DNA from: Caballeronia sp. GAFFF1
GTDB lineage: Bacteria; Pseudomonadota; Gammaproteobacteria; Burkholderiales; Burkholderiaceae
DNA: 64,000 nt
Reading direction: 5' to 3'
NCBI RefSeq assembly: GCF_023630705.1
Contig: NZ_JALQEM010000038.1
Span: 89,268 to 153,267 of the forward strand
Below are positions 9,501 through 16,791 of this stretch, piece after piece. Under the pieces are notes generated by a model. The model did not search any database and was not told where the DNA came from. It saw only the letters and a program-made list of their open reading frames with translations. The number at the start of each line of letters is the position of its first letter. Within the stretch, counting starts at the first letter, position 1. Made by a program: the position numbers and the translations under genes.

Positions 9501-10644
9501 CCGTCAGCGAACTGAAGTACTCTGCGAAGCCGGGCAGATGGTCCGTCTGCGTGACGATCAGATAAACCGGAAAGCGGATGCCCAGCGCCGTGCGCAGGTC
9601 TTCGAGACGCCCCCGCAGTGCAGCGGCTTCCGCAGCACGGACAGCGGGGTCCGCGGCGGTCAGCACGTCGAGCTTCACGGTCAGCAGCGCGCCGTTGAGC
9701 GGCGCGCGCGGGCGATGACGCCGCAGTAGCGCGAGAAAGCCGCGCCATTCATCGCTATCCACGGTCAGACGCCACTCCGGGTCGTCGCGCTCGCTGCTTG
9801 AGCCGAGCGCCGGATCTGTCTTCGCGGCACTCGCCGACGTGTCCGACTTCGCGCTTTCCGCGAGCTCTTTGGGACGATGCACCGGCCCGGAGGAGGTGCC
9901 GTGGCGCGTGTAGTGGCCCGCCGTGTCAATCAGGACCGCGTCGTTGGTGAGCCACCAGTCGACGTTGTCGGTGGCGGCTGAGCCGCCCGTGAAGCGCTTC
10001 GACGTCGTGCCGACCGGAAATTCCAGTCCGGCGTTCAGGAGCGCAGTCGTCTTGCCCGACCCTCTCGATCCTAGCGTGATGAACCACGGCAGTTCATAGA
10101 GGTATCGCGTGCCCTGAAACAGACGTCCGATGCCGCGCGCGCCCGTGCGCATGGTCCGCAGTCGCGCGATCGCGCTATTGACTCGGGCCTCGACGACCCG
10201 CAGGCGCTCCGCAGCCGGCGGCGCGTCTTTCTTCTTGCCGAACGCCAGCGCCTTCTCGAGAAACTTCTCGTCGTCGCGCATCTTGAAGAAGACCCAGGCA
10301 AGCCAGTACACCGCAAAGCAGACGAGCACGACGGTGATCGCGATGATGCGCGCCGATTCCGGCGCGAACGGCTGCGCGTTGCCGAAGCTGAGCAAAGGCG
10401 TCGCGTACCAGATCAGCACGCAGACCAGCGCGACGAACGCGGGGCTTGTCGGCGCCTCCTTGAGCCAGAGCAGCACGCCGACTACGAGCAACGCAATGAT
10501 GAACACGCGCATGCCGACGCCGGCGAGCGGCTTCAATCCCCCGAACGCCAGATAAGGCCCGAGAAACCAGATCACCAGTCCGACGACGACCAGCCCCAGG
10601 AAACCGAGGAACCAGCGTGATCTCAGAAACGACAGCATTTTCAT
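6592..10644 (-). CDS. tssM: T6SS membrane complex protein TssM (IcmF family)
   Basis: Inner-membrane protein of the TssJLM trans-envelope complex that anchors the T6SS baseplate. The 1350-residue product has two to three membrane segments in the first ~70 residues. A cytoplasmic NTPase domain follows with an intact Walker A (GSRGSGKTT) near residue 200. A further membrane segment (HALALMLFVWLAVGL) is near residue 555, and the rest is a large periplasmic IcmF/C-terminal region. The C-terminus is a Pro/Ala-rich tail (PPPGLPALPSQTAATAAT). A run of nine A residues in the coding strand (T85-T93 of the 8000s on the plus strand, 8085-8093) lies inside the frame. It is the last gene of the leftward operon, 27 bases after tssL. 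Confidence 0.96.
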   Translation of the reverse strand: MKMLSFLRSRWFLGFLGLVVVGLVIWFLGPYLAFGGLKPLAGVGMRVFIIALLVVGVLLWLKEAPTSPAFVALVCVLIWYATPLLSFGNAQPFAPESARIIAITVVLVCFAVYWLAWVFFKMRDDEKFLEKALAFGKKKDAPPAAERLRVVEARVNSAIARLRTMRTGARGIGRLFQGTRYLYELPWFITLGSRGSGKTTALLNAGLEFPVGTTSKRFTGGSAATDNVDWWLTNDAVLIDTAGHYTRHGTSSGPVHRPKELAESAKSDTSASAAKTDPALGSSSERDDPEWRLTVDSDEWRGFLALLRRHRPRAPLNGALLTVKLDVLTAADPAVRAAEAAALRGRLEDLRTALGIRFPVYLIVTQTDHLPGFAEYFSSLTEEHRAQMWGFTLPLGNEASQIDLALRCDGELRQLASRLANGVNTRLEDEYDMDRRRRLSVLPEAFGALAAPLVDFLAQLFVDSRYDDTQLQATLRGVYFTSAVQSAQRVVAEPLTVVQRLATGLGHAVSPEEAAPQSTHSYFLQDLFAKVIVPEADLVRPNLRWEYRLRMLRLLGHALALMLFVWLAVGLHMSFENNSNYLAAIAHKTQSLAARVAALYKEPKPEAVPDTLSEALYLPTWTGLNLAEPDTSFRYGLYTAPGIADASRFTYQALEDNLLVPQIVHRLEDVISSSIASQDSKSAYDALRVYLMLYDPAKFKAGDVKAWVLDDWAKTDSASIFGGRASMIGHVEQLFSGDRVVRSPLIRNDGLIQRARAFLDSSNATQRLYDRAKADMQKEAPDEFTLLRAVGPQAGTVFTRASGAPLSRGVAGLFTFDGYRNLFDKRLHEFVDAARDDDAWVMGRSYLGEAQKKTAEIASAVTGADDPLTEAIRRLYLTEYAQQWDAFLGDIRTVSGTSLAFDLQVLRRFAAPDSPLARLANAAVHETTLTRNVSADGPSLLDKASDKVADKAEKTLGIRAAERVERELVDSHFAALREMVTGSSDTQSGGQTAGNGKAGATGLDGVTSLLNDYYTSLTVADNAIANNSLPPTSDAASKLKMAANTMPAPFREVLLGLSMQGSREVNQGIGQLLSRQMQAVVTDACRLTVEGNYPFSPESKRDVTVEDFTRVFAQGGVLDDFFTKNLLPFVDTSARPWRYKTLPGSTEPVHGPDLEPFQHAKEIRDVFFSDQGQKQLAWKADLRIAELDPTILSLSIDIDGQNALYQHGPVTPTRISWPGPRGGVHAELTASPRIRADTSTIAADGPWALMRLMRLGEVVPTATPGRTRVVFGFEGRKAVLDIATAGSVANPLTSDLLTTFRCPSSMPIFNLPDSGPPPGLPALPSQTAATAATAAAAAADPAPAASASSQ

Positions 10645-10671
10645 TCTTTCTTTCCGGATGGCATGAGACGG

Positions 10672-11985
10672 CTAGGGCGTGACCGTGATGGCAACACGGC
10701 GGTTCAGCGCGCGGCCCTGCGCAGTGGCGTTGTCGCCGACAGGGTCGGCTGCGCCCTTGCCGATCGCTTCGAGGCGCGAAGCGGGAACGCCTGCCGTTTG
10801 CAGCATCTGCATGACCTGCGTGGCGCGTTCGAGCGAGAGCGCATCGTTGGACGCGAATTGCTTGCTCTTGATCGGAATGTTGTCGGTGTAACCGGCCACG
10901 ACGACCTTGCCAGGCACTTTCATCAACTCGTTGGCGATCTTGTTGAGAAGCGGCCCGATCGACGCCTTCACCGCAACGCCGCCGGGCGCGAACATCGCAT
11001 CGCCCTTGAAAGTGACGGCGCTGTGACGCGCGTCTTCGTCGACGCTCACGGTGCCCGCCGCAATCTCGCTGCCGAGGAGCTCTTTCAGATGTGGCAGACG
11101 GGGCGCGGGCGGCGGCGTCATGCGGCCGATATCGACGATCTGCTTTTCGAGCGTCGTCGTCTGGTCGAGCAGGTGATACTTGAACCACCCGAAAAGTCCG
11201 AGCAGCACGACGCCCAATACCGCAAACGTAATCCAGGCGGGAAAGTCGTACACCGACATGCGGCGGCCCCTCGCGTCGGAGGCGACGTGCGGGGACAGCG
11301 CCATCGGCACGATGCCGCGCTGCGTCTGGATTTCGTTGTAGAGCCGCTTGCGCACGGCGTCGTGCTTGCGCGCGCCGTCCGCTTCGTGACGATAGCGGCC
11401 CATGAAGCCGAGACTGAGCACGCGGTAAATCACTTCCAGCAGATCGAGATGCTCCTGCGGCTCGGTCATCAGCCGGCCGATGAGCAGATAGATCTTGTCG
11501 CCGCCGTGGCGGTCTTCGTGGAATTCGGTCGCGAGACCCGTTGCGATCCAGCGCACGCCGGTCTCGCGCTTGCCCCACGGCGTTTGCATCGCGGCGTCGT
11601 CGAGCGCCGTGCACAGGCAATAGCGCGCACCGATCATGTGGTCGCGCCGGATGTTGGCCTGCTCGCAGAGGCGCTGGAAGATACGCACTTCCTGCTTGAG
11701 CAGCAGATGCAACTGGTCGATGCCCTGAAGATCGAGATCGTCCGGCATGTCCGCGAGCGCGCGCAGCAGCACGCGGGCCGCTTCGAGCAATGGATTTTGC
11801 GCCTCTTCCATCGCGCGCAGCCGGGTGACCGGCGGCTCGCCCGGCGGAATGCCGGCGAGCAGCGTGACCGTCTGCTCGTTCAGTGCGGCAGCGGCGTTGC
11901 CGGAATCATACGTGCCGGCGGACGACAAGCCGTCGCGTGGCGGCAGCCCTGTCCCGTGGCTAGGGTATCCCGCTTGCGGATTCAC
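10672..11985 (-). CDS. tssL: T6SS protein TssL with C-terminal OmpA-like domain
   Basis: Inner-membrane partner of TssM (DotU/IcmH family). Residues ~40-240 are the cytoplasmic DotU domain, one membrane segment lies at ~250-272 (WITFAVLGVVLLGLFGWF), and residues ~300-437 form an OmpA/Pal-type peptidoglycan-binding domain (VVAGYTDN, then RATQVMQML and AIGKG). So this is an evolved TssL that can hold the cell wall itself, without needing a separate TagL/TagP. The start is a GTG at 11985 with the ribosome site AGGGGAAGA just ahead. It sits between tssK and tssM in the leftward operon. Confidence 0.95.
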   Translation of the reverse strand: MNPQAGYPSHGTGLPPRDGLSSAGTYDSGNAAAALNEQTVTLLAGIPPGEPPVTRLRAMEEAQNPLLEAARVLLRALADMPDDLDLQGIDQLHLLLKQEVRIFQRLCEQANIRRDHMIGARYCLCTALDDAAMQTPWGKRETGVRWIATGLATEFHEDRHGGDKIYLLIGRLMTEPQEHLDLLEVIYRVLSLGFMGRYRHEADGARKHDAVRKRLYNEIQTQRGIVPMALSPHVASDARGRRMSVYDFPAWITFAVLGVVLLGLFGWFKYHLLDQTTTLEKQIVDIGRMTPPPAPRLPHLKELLGSEIAAGTVSVDEDARHSAVTFKGDAMFAPGGVAVKASIGPLLNKIANELMKVPGKVVVAGYTDNIPIKSKQFASNDALSLERATQVMQMLQTAGVPASRLEAIGKGAADPVGDNATAQGRALNRRVAITVTP

Positions 11986-12059
11986 TCTCTTCCCCTGAAT
12001 TCATGATTGCCGGGCGCGGCTGGAATCGCTGCGCGCCCGGTTGTTGCGAGCGACGCGTC

Positions 12060-13406
12060 TCAGCCGCGCACGCCCCACAGTTCGAGCTTGAGTTGCGGGA
12101 AGTCCCCGGCGACGTGCAGCGCTATACCGCCGTGCTGCGCGACCGTGTCCCAGAGCGGTCCCGAGCGCGACAGCTCGAAATAGACATAGCCCGCGTTGAA
12201 CGGAATCTGACGCGGCGGCACCGGCAAGCCTTGCAGCGTGATGCCGGGAAGGTGCGCGCGCACGAGGTCGGGCAGACGCTCGGAAGGGCCGACCTTCGCT
12301 TGCGTGCCGAACTGGGCGAGCAGGGCGTCGGGCGGCATCGCGGCGGAAACGGCGAGCACGATTGAGCTGAAGCTGCGAATCTCGGTCGGATCGACCACTG
12401 CGTTGCGCATGCCGTAGCCCGCATCTTCGAACGGAATGGCCTGCGCGCTGCGAACCAGCACGGCGTTGAGGAGCCAATGCGTGTCGTCGACCACGGGCCT
12501 GAGACAGACGTGCGGCTCGATGTGCTGATACGGCGGGTGGCTCTCGAGCGGCCGGCGGGTGCTGGTGCGCACGTAAGTGGACAACTCGCCCGCCATGCTG
12601 ATGAGCAGCGCGTACAGATCGGCGGGCGAGGTGGTCGGCACGCGGCGCATGTGCTGAAGCAGCGGCTCGTAGCGATTGAGCGTTTGCAGCAGCAGATAGT
12701 CGGACACTTCGGCGACCGAACCCGCCTTGCCGTCGCTTCCGGTCAGCCGGCTCGCGAGCGCGTTGGCGCGCAGGCGCGTGAGTTCGTGAATCTTGTTGAG
12801 CCAGCTTTCGAGCAGAGCGCTCGCGCCATAGCCGGAGACGGGCGGCACGAGCGTGTCGTCGAGCTGGATGCTGCCATCCGCGCGGATCGACATGACCTTG
12901 GTGAGCGGCAGCCCGATCCACGCGTCGGTCATTTCTTTTTCCGGCACCAGGCGAAGCCGCAAGTTCGAAAGTTGGACGGTGCGCGCGCCCTGACCGACCG
13001 AGTTCGTATCGCGCAGGTCGGAATCGAAGACGGCGTAGCGCGCGAGCGAATCGGCGGAGTCGTCGAACGTGGTTTCCTCGCCGTTGGGCACGCGAATCGG
13101 CGTGGCCAGATGAATGACCTGTTCCAGATGCTCGGAGCGGATGGTCAGCGGCGGGGGAGGGGGCGTGCTGCCCGGCGCGTCGAACGGCGTGCCATCCGCG
13201 AACACGCCGCTCGCCGACTTGATGATGACCTTGCCGAGCGCGAGCGCTTCGTTGTCGATGGCAAAGTGGCTGAAGCCGAAGAAAAACGGCGAGAGCGGCG
13301 CGGCGCGCTTATGGGCGAACTGTTCGAGATAGCGTTCCTGCTGCTGAAAGAGTTGCGGGCGCAGGAAGAGGCCTTCGCTCCAGGTGACCTTGTTGTACCA
13401 GCTCAT
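12060..13406 (-). CDS. tssK: T6SS baseplate subunit TssK
   Basis: Trimeric baseplate protein that links the TssFG wedge to the TssJLM membrane complex. The 448-residue product starts with the family signature WSEGLFLRPQLFQQQERY and has the usual length. It lies 16 bases after tssJ and 74 bases before tssL. It must contact TssF/TssG, of which this window encodes two versions (22.1-25.0 kb and 28.9-35.9 kb). TssK is present only once, so both wedge sets would have to share it or use a copy outside the window. Confidence 0.96.
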   Translation of the reverse strand: MSWYNKVTWSEGLFLRPQLFQQQERYLEQFAHKRAAPLSPFFFGFSHFAIDNEALALGKVIIKSASGVFADGTPFDAPGSTPPPPPLTIRSEHLEQVIHLATPIRVPNGEETTFDDSADSLARYAVFDSDLRDTNSVGQGARTVQLSNLRLRLVPEKEMTDAWIGLPLTKVMSIRADGSIQLDDTLVPPVSGYGASALLESWLNKIHELTRLRANALASRLTGSDGKAGSVAEVSDYLLLQTLNRYEPLLQHMRRVPTTSPADLYALLISMAGELSTYVRTSTRRPLESHPPYQHIEPHVCLRPVVDDTHWLLNAVLVRSAQAIPFEDAGYGMRNAVVDPTEIRSFSSIVLAVSAAMPPDALLAQFGTQAKVGPSERLPDLVRAHLPGITLQGLPVPPRQIPFNAGYVYFELSRSGPLWDTVAQHGGIALHVAGDFPQLKLELWGVRG

Positions 13407-13422
13407 AAGAGTGAGTCCTTAC

Positions 13423-13947
13423 CTATTTTTTCTGTTGTTCGGCTTGTTCGTCGACGATCCTGATTGCGTTCGCGTCGAGGTTGATCGTCAGCTTGAGTTT
13501 CGGCGAGAAGATGCGATACCACGCGGCGCTCGGCGCGGCAGGAAGCGGCCATACGGCACGCCAGACGGAGTTCGGCAGATCCCGGTAAGCGGCGATCACG
13601 CCGAGCACCGTGGTGGCCTGTTGCGCGTCGCGCTTGATCGTCTTCGTGTCGCCGGGACGCATCTGGAGCTGGTCGCGGCTCACGAGGTCGTCGGCGAGCG
13701 CGGTCTTGTCCTTGTCTTGCAGAGAGAAGAAGTCCGCGTCGTTGAAGGCGGCGGCGTCCTTCAGTTCGTAGATGCGTACGATGATCGGCGCGGCGCGCTT
13801 CTGGTCGTCGGGATTGACACCCGACGCTGCCTTCAACGTCAGCGTCATCCTGACGGGTTCGTGGGGTGGAGCGGGGTCGCTGCTCGCGCACGCGGCGAGT
13901 CCCAGCGTGCAGATGAATGCAACGAGGACGGATTTGAACGGGCGCAT
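13423..13947 (-). CDS. tssJ: T6SS outer-membrane lipoprotein TssJ
   Basis: Lipoprotein that attaches the TssLM complex to the outer membrane. Starting from the ATG at 13947 gives a compact signal peptide ending in TLGLAAC, with the lipid-bearing Cys at residue 20. The mature part shows TssJ traits: MTLTLKAASGVNPD, the IIVRIYELKD strand and the loop around FFSLQDKDKTAL. An in-frame ATG at 13977 would add ten residues in front of the signal peptide and is less likely. A strong hairpin separates this gene from hcp upstream. Confidence 0.92.
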   Translation of the reverse strand: MRPFKSVLVAFICTLGLAACASSDPAPPHEPVRMTLTLKAASGVNPDDQKRAAPIIVRIYELKDAAAFNDADFFSLQDKDKTALADDLVSRDQLQMRPGDTKTIKRDAQQATTVLGVIAAYRDLPNSVWRAVWPLPAAPSAAWYRIFSPKLKLTINLDANAIRIVDEQAEQQKK

Positions 13948-13982
13948 CAGAGAAGAAACAGGTGAGGATTCAGGCATCGAAA

Positions 13983-14014
13983 GGGCCCGGCGCGCGAGAC
14001 AGCGCGCCGGGCCC
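13983..14014 (-). promoter_or_regulatory. Strong hairpin in the hcp-tssJ gap
   Basis: Perfect inverted repeat: GGGCCCGGCGCGC at 13983-13995 and its complement at 14002-14014 with a six-base loop. There is no T-run after it on the transcribed strand, so it is probably not a full terminator. A stem this stable just after hcp should protect the hcp mRNA from 3' exonucleases and reduce read-through into tssJKLM. Confidence 0.65.
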
Positions 14015-14031
14015 GGCTACGTCAGGACGCT

Positions 14032-14514
14032 TTACGCTTCCTTGTTGAGCTTGATGTCGTAGCCCGCGGTCACGGCGCCGCCGCTACCGCCCTGGGCGTT
14101 CTGCACCACGTACTCCTGCTTCACCTTGGCGAAGGACAGGCGCACGCCTTCGGTGATGCCGCTGTCGGTGTTGCTGCCCGAGGGCGCCACGCGCGTGACG
14201 ATCACGTCGCTCATCGTGATCTTCAGGTATTCCAGCGGATTGCCGCCGGCCTTGCGGACCGTCAGAACGGCTTGATCGATGTGCTTGCCCGTCAGGCAGT
14301 ACTTCATCAGGTTCGGGCTTGCGCGGTCGACCAGATGCACGAAGGTCAAGTCTTCGACGGTCGCCTTGCCGGCGCCGCCGCCCGAGCCCATGTGCATGTT
14401 CGACTGCTGGGAGATTTCCCAGCCCCAGCTCTTCACTTCGACCTCGTTCTTGTGAGCGGAATCTTGCGATTCGCCGTCAATTCCGTTGATCTTGATAAAG
14501 ATGTCCTGTGCCAT
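14032..14514 (-). CDS. hcp: T6SS inner-tube protein Hcp
   Basis: Forms the hexameric rings of the expelled inner tube. The 160-residue product has the Hcp1-type features: the start MAQDIFIKINGIDGESQD, the charged KNEVEVKSWGWEISQ strand, and VEDLTFVHLVDRASP followed by LMKYCLTGKHI. Typical length is about 160-170 residues. Hcp is needed in far greater amounts than the other components. Here the gene has a 135-base leader after tssC and an 84-base trailer before the TssJ start, each containing a hairpin. Confidence 0.97.
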   Translation of the reverse strand: MAQDIFIKINGIDGESQDSAHKNEVEVKSWGWEISQQSNMHMGSGGGAGKATVEDLTFVHLVDRASPNLMKYCLTGKHIDQAVLTVRKAGGNPLEYLKITMSDVIVTRVAPSGSNTDSGITEGVRLSFAKVKQEYVVQNAQGGSGGAVTAGYDIKLNKEA

Positions 14515-14597
14515 CTTGCTACTCCTTGTTATTGAAACGTACTACTGCTTTCTACGGGCTTCGGAGTCCGTATTTCTTGAATGCTTCGAGTACCGAT

Positions 14598-14615
14598 CGC
14601 AGGCGAATGCCTGCG
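14598..14615 (-). promoter_or_regulatory. Hairpin in the tssC-hcp gap
   Basis: CGCAGGC at 14598-14604 and GCCTGCG at 14609-14615 form a perfect seven-base stem with a four-base loop. It lies in the 135-base leader of hcp. Together with the hairpin at 13983-14014 it brackets the hcp message. A processing or stabilising role is inferred. Confidence 0.5.
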
Positions 14616-14649
14616 GATGTCGGAGCGGACTACACGCGCTTCATGCCGC

Positions 14650-16143
14650 TCAGGCTGCGTCCTTCACGGACGGCAGGCGAGCGACGAGGCGCAGCGACAC
14701 GGTCAGGCCTTCGAGCTGGAAGTGCGGACGGAGGAAGAACTTCGCCTGGTAGTAGCCGGGGTTGCCTTCCACTTCCTCGACGACCACTTCGGCGGCTGCC
14801 AGCGGACGGCGCGCCTTCGTCTCTTGCGACGAGTTCGCCGGGTCGGCATCGACGTAATTCATGATCCATTCGTTCAGCCAGCGCTGCATGTCCTCGCGCT
14901 CGCGGAACGTGCCGATCTTGTCGCGCACGATGCACTTGAGGTAATGCGCGAAACGCGAGCAGGCGAAGAGGTACGGCAGCCGTGCGGACAGATTCGCGTT
15001 GGCCGTCGCGTCCGGATCGTAGTATTCCGCCGGCTTTTGCAGCGATTGCGCGCCGATGAACGTCGCGTGGTCCGTGTTCTTGCGATGCACGAGCGGAATG
15101 AAGCCGTTCTTCGAGAGTTCGGCTTCGCGGCGGTCCGAGATGGCGATTTCCGTCGGGCACTTCATGTCCACGCCGCCGTCGTCGGTCGGGAACGTGTGGC
15201 ACGGCAGGTTCTCGACCGTGCCGCCCGACTCCACGCCGCGAATCAGCGAGCACCATCCATACAGCTTGAACGAGCGGTTGATGTTCACGCCCATCGCGTA
15301 CGCCGCGTTGGCCCACGCGTAGTTGCGGTGATCCGGGCCGTTCGTGTCTTCTTCGAAGTCGAACTCATCGACCGGATTGGTCTGCGCGCCGTACGGCAGG
15401 CGCGACAAGAAGCGCGGCATGGCGAGGCCGATATAGCGCGCGTCTTCCGTGTTGCGAAGCGCATTCCAGGGCGCGTACTCCAGGTTCTGCGTGAAGATCT
15501 TGGTGAGATCGCGCGGATTGGCCAGTTCCTGCCACGATTCCATCTGCAGCACCGAAGGCGATGCGCCGGAGATGAACGGCGTGTGCGCGGCCGCCGCGAT
15601 TTTCGCGATGGAGCCGAGCAAGTCGACATCGGGCGGCGTGTGGTCGAAGTAATAGTCCGCGACCAGGCAGCCATACGGCTCGCCGCCGAGCTGACCATAT
15701 TCTTCTTCGTAAATCTGCTTGAAAAGCGGACTCTGATCCCACGCGAGACCCTTGTACCGCTTCATCGTGCGGCGCAGTTCTTCCTTCGACGCATCCATGA
15801 AGCGAATCTTCATGCGTTCGTCGGTCTCCGTGTTGGAGACGAGGTGATGCAGGCCGCGCCACGCCGACTCGAGCTTCTGAAAGTCGGTGTGATGCAGGAT
15901 CAGGTTGATCTGTTCCGACAGCTTGTGATCGATCTGCGCGATGATCGCCTCAATGCTCTTGTACGCGTCGTCGCTGATCGTGAGCGACTGCTGCAACGCC
16001 TGTTCCGCGAGCGTGCGCACCGCGTGCTCGACCGCTTCGCGTGCCTCGTCCGTTTTCGAGCGGAATTCCTGTGCGAGCAGCAGGGAAAAATCGCTGGTCG
16101 TTTCGGTGGCCGCCGCTGCGGCCTGTGCCATCTGTTTTGCCAT
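14650..16143 (-). CDS. tssC: T6SS contractile sheath large subunit TssC
   Basis: Large sheath protein (VipB/EvpB family) that polymerises with TssB around the Hcp tube. The 497-residue length is usual. Family segments visible include ESAWRGLHHLVSNTETDERMKIR, SPLFKQIYEEEYGQLGGEPYG, FISGASPS and the C-terminal QETKARRPLAAAEVVVEEVEG region. It follows tssB by 60 bases and precedes hcp. Confidence 0.97.
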   Translation of the reverse strand: MAKQMAQAAAAATETTSDFSLLLAQEFRSKTDEAREAVEHAVRTLAEQALQQSLTISDDAYKSIEAIIAQIDHKLSEQINLILHHTDFQKLESAWRGLHHLVSNTETDERMKIRFMDASKEELRRTMKRYKGLAWDQSPLFKQIYEEEYGQLGGEPYGCLVADYYFDHTPPDVDLLGSIAKIAAAAHTPFISGASPSVLQMESWQELANPRDLTKIFTQNLEYAPWNALRNTEDARYIGLAMPRFLSRLPYGAQTNPVDEFDFEEDTNGPDHRNYAWANAAYAMGVNINRSFKLYGWCSLIRGVESGGTVENLPCHTFPTDDGGVDMKCPTEIAISDRREAELSKNGFIPLVHRKNTDHATFIGAQSLQKPAEYYDPDATANANLSARLPYLFACSRFAHYLKCIVRDKIGTFREREDMQRWLNEWIMNYVDADPANSSQETKARRPLAAAEVVVEEVEGNPGYYQAKFFLRPHFQLEGLTVSLRLVARLPSVKDAA

Positions 16144-16203
16144 CGTGAACCTTGTACGTGCTGTTTATTCGCTGTGCGTGTCGGGCTTGGTCGCGCCTGT
16201 CCG

Positions 16204-16755
16204 TTATTGCGCGGTCTGATCCGCTTCAGACTTGCGCGCGCCGGAATCCGCCTGCGGCTTCGGTTCGGCAGCGAGCGACTTCAGGAGCGCCGGGTCGGCC
16301 AGCAGCTTGTTGATGAGCGACTCGGCTCCGGACTTGCCGTCCATGTACGTCTGCAAGTTGGCGAGTTGCGTGCGCGCGTCCAGCAGCCGGCGCAGCGGCT
16401 CGACCTTGCTCGCGACCTTCGCCGGCGAGAAGTCTTCGATGCTTTCGAACGTCATGTCGACGAGCAACTGACCTTCGCCCGTCAGCGTGTTGGCCACCGA
16501 AAACGCGACGCGCGGCTTGATCGCCTTCATGCGCTCGTCGAAGTTGTCGATGTCGATGTCGAGAAAGCGGCGGTCCGCGACGGGCGGCAGCGGTTCGACC
16601 GGCTTGCCCGACAGGTCGGCGAGCACGCCCATCACGAAAGGCAGCTCGACCTTTTTCTCCGAGCCGTAGATCTCGACGTCATATTCGATCTGCACACGGG
16701 GCGCACGATTTCTCGCGATGAACTTCTGTGAGCTGTTTGAGTTTGATGCGGACAT
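16204..16755 (-). CDS. tssB: T6SS contractile sheath small subunit TssB
   Basis: Small sheath protein (VipA family). The 183-residue product has the expected RAPRVQIEYDVEIYGSEKKVELPF-type start, the segment VMGVLADLSGK and the FDERMKAIKPRVAFSVANTL core. Its C-terminal Ala/Glu/Lys-rich tail is the part contacted by ClpV or by TagJ in systems that carry TagJ; a tagJ gene is present at 20641. The gene lies 36 bases after tssH. Confidence 0.96.
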   Translation of the reverse strand: MSASNSNSSQKFIARNRAPRVQIEYDVEIYGSEKKVELPFVMGVLADLSGKPVEPLPPVADRRFLDIDIDNFDERMKAIKPRVAFSVANTLTGEGQLLVDMTFESIEDFSPAKVASKVEPLRRLLDARTQLANLQTYMDGKSGAESLINKLLADPALLKSLAAEPKPQADSGARKSEADQTAQ

Positions 16756-16791
16756 GCATGACTCCGTAAACGTGGGGAGGATCGGCAGAAC

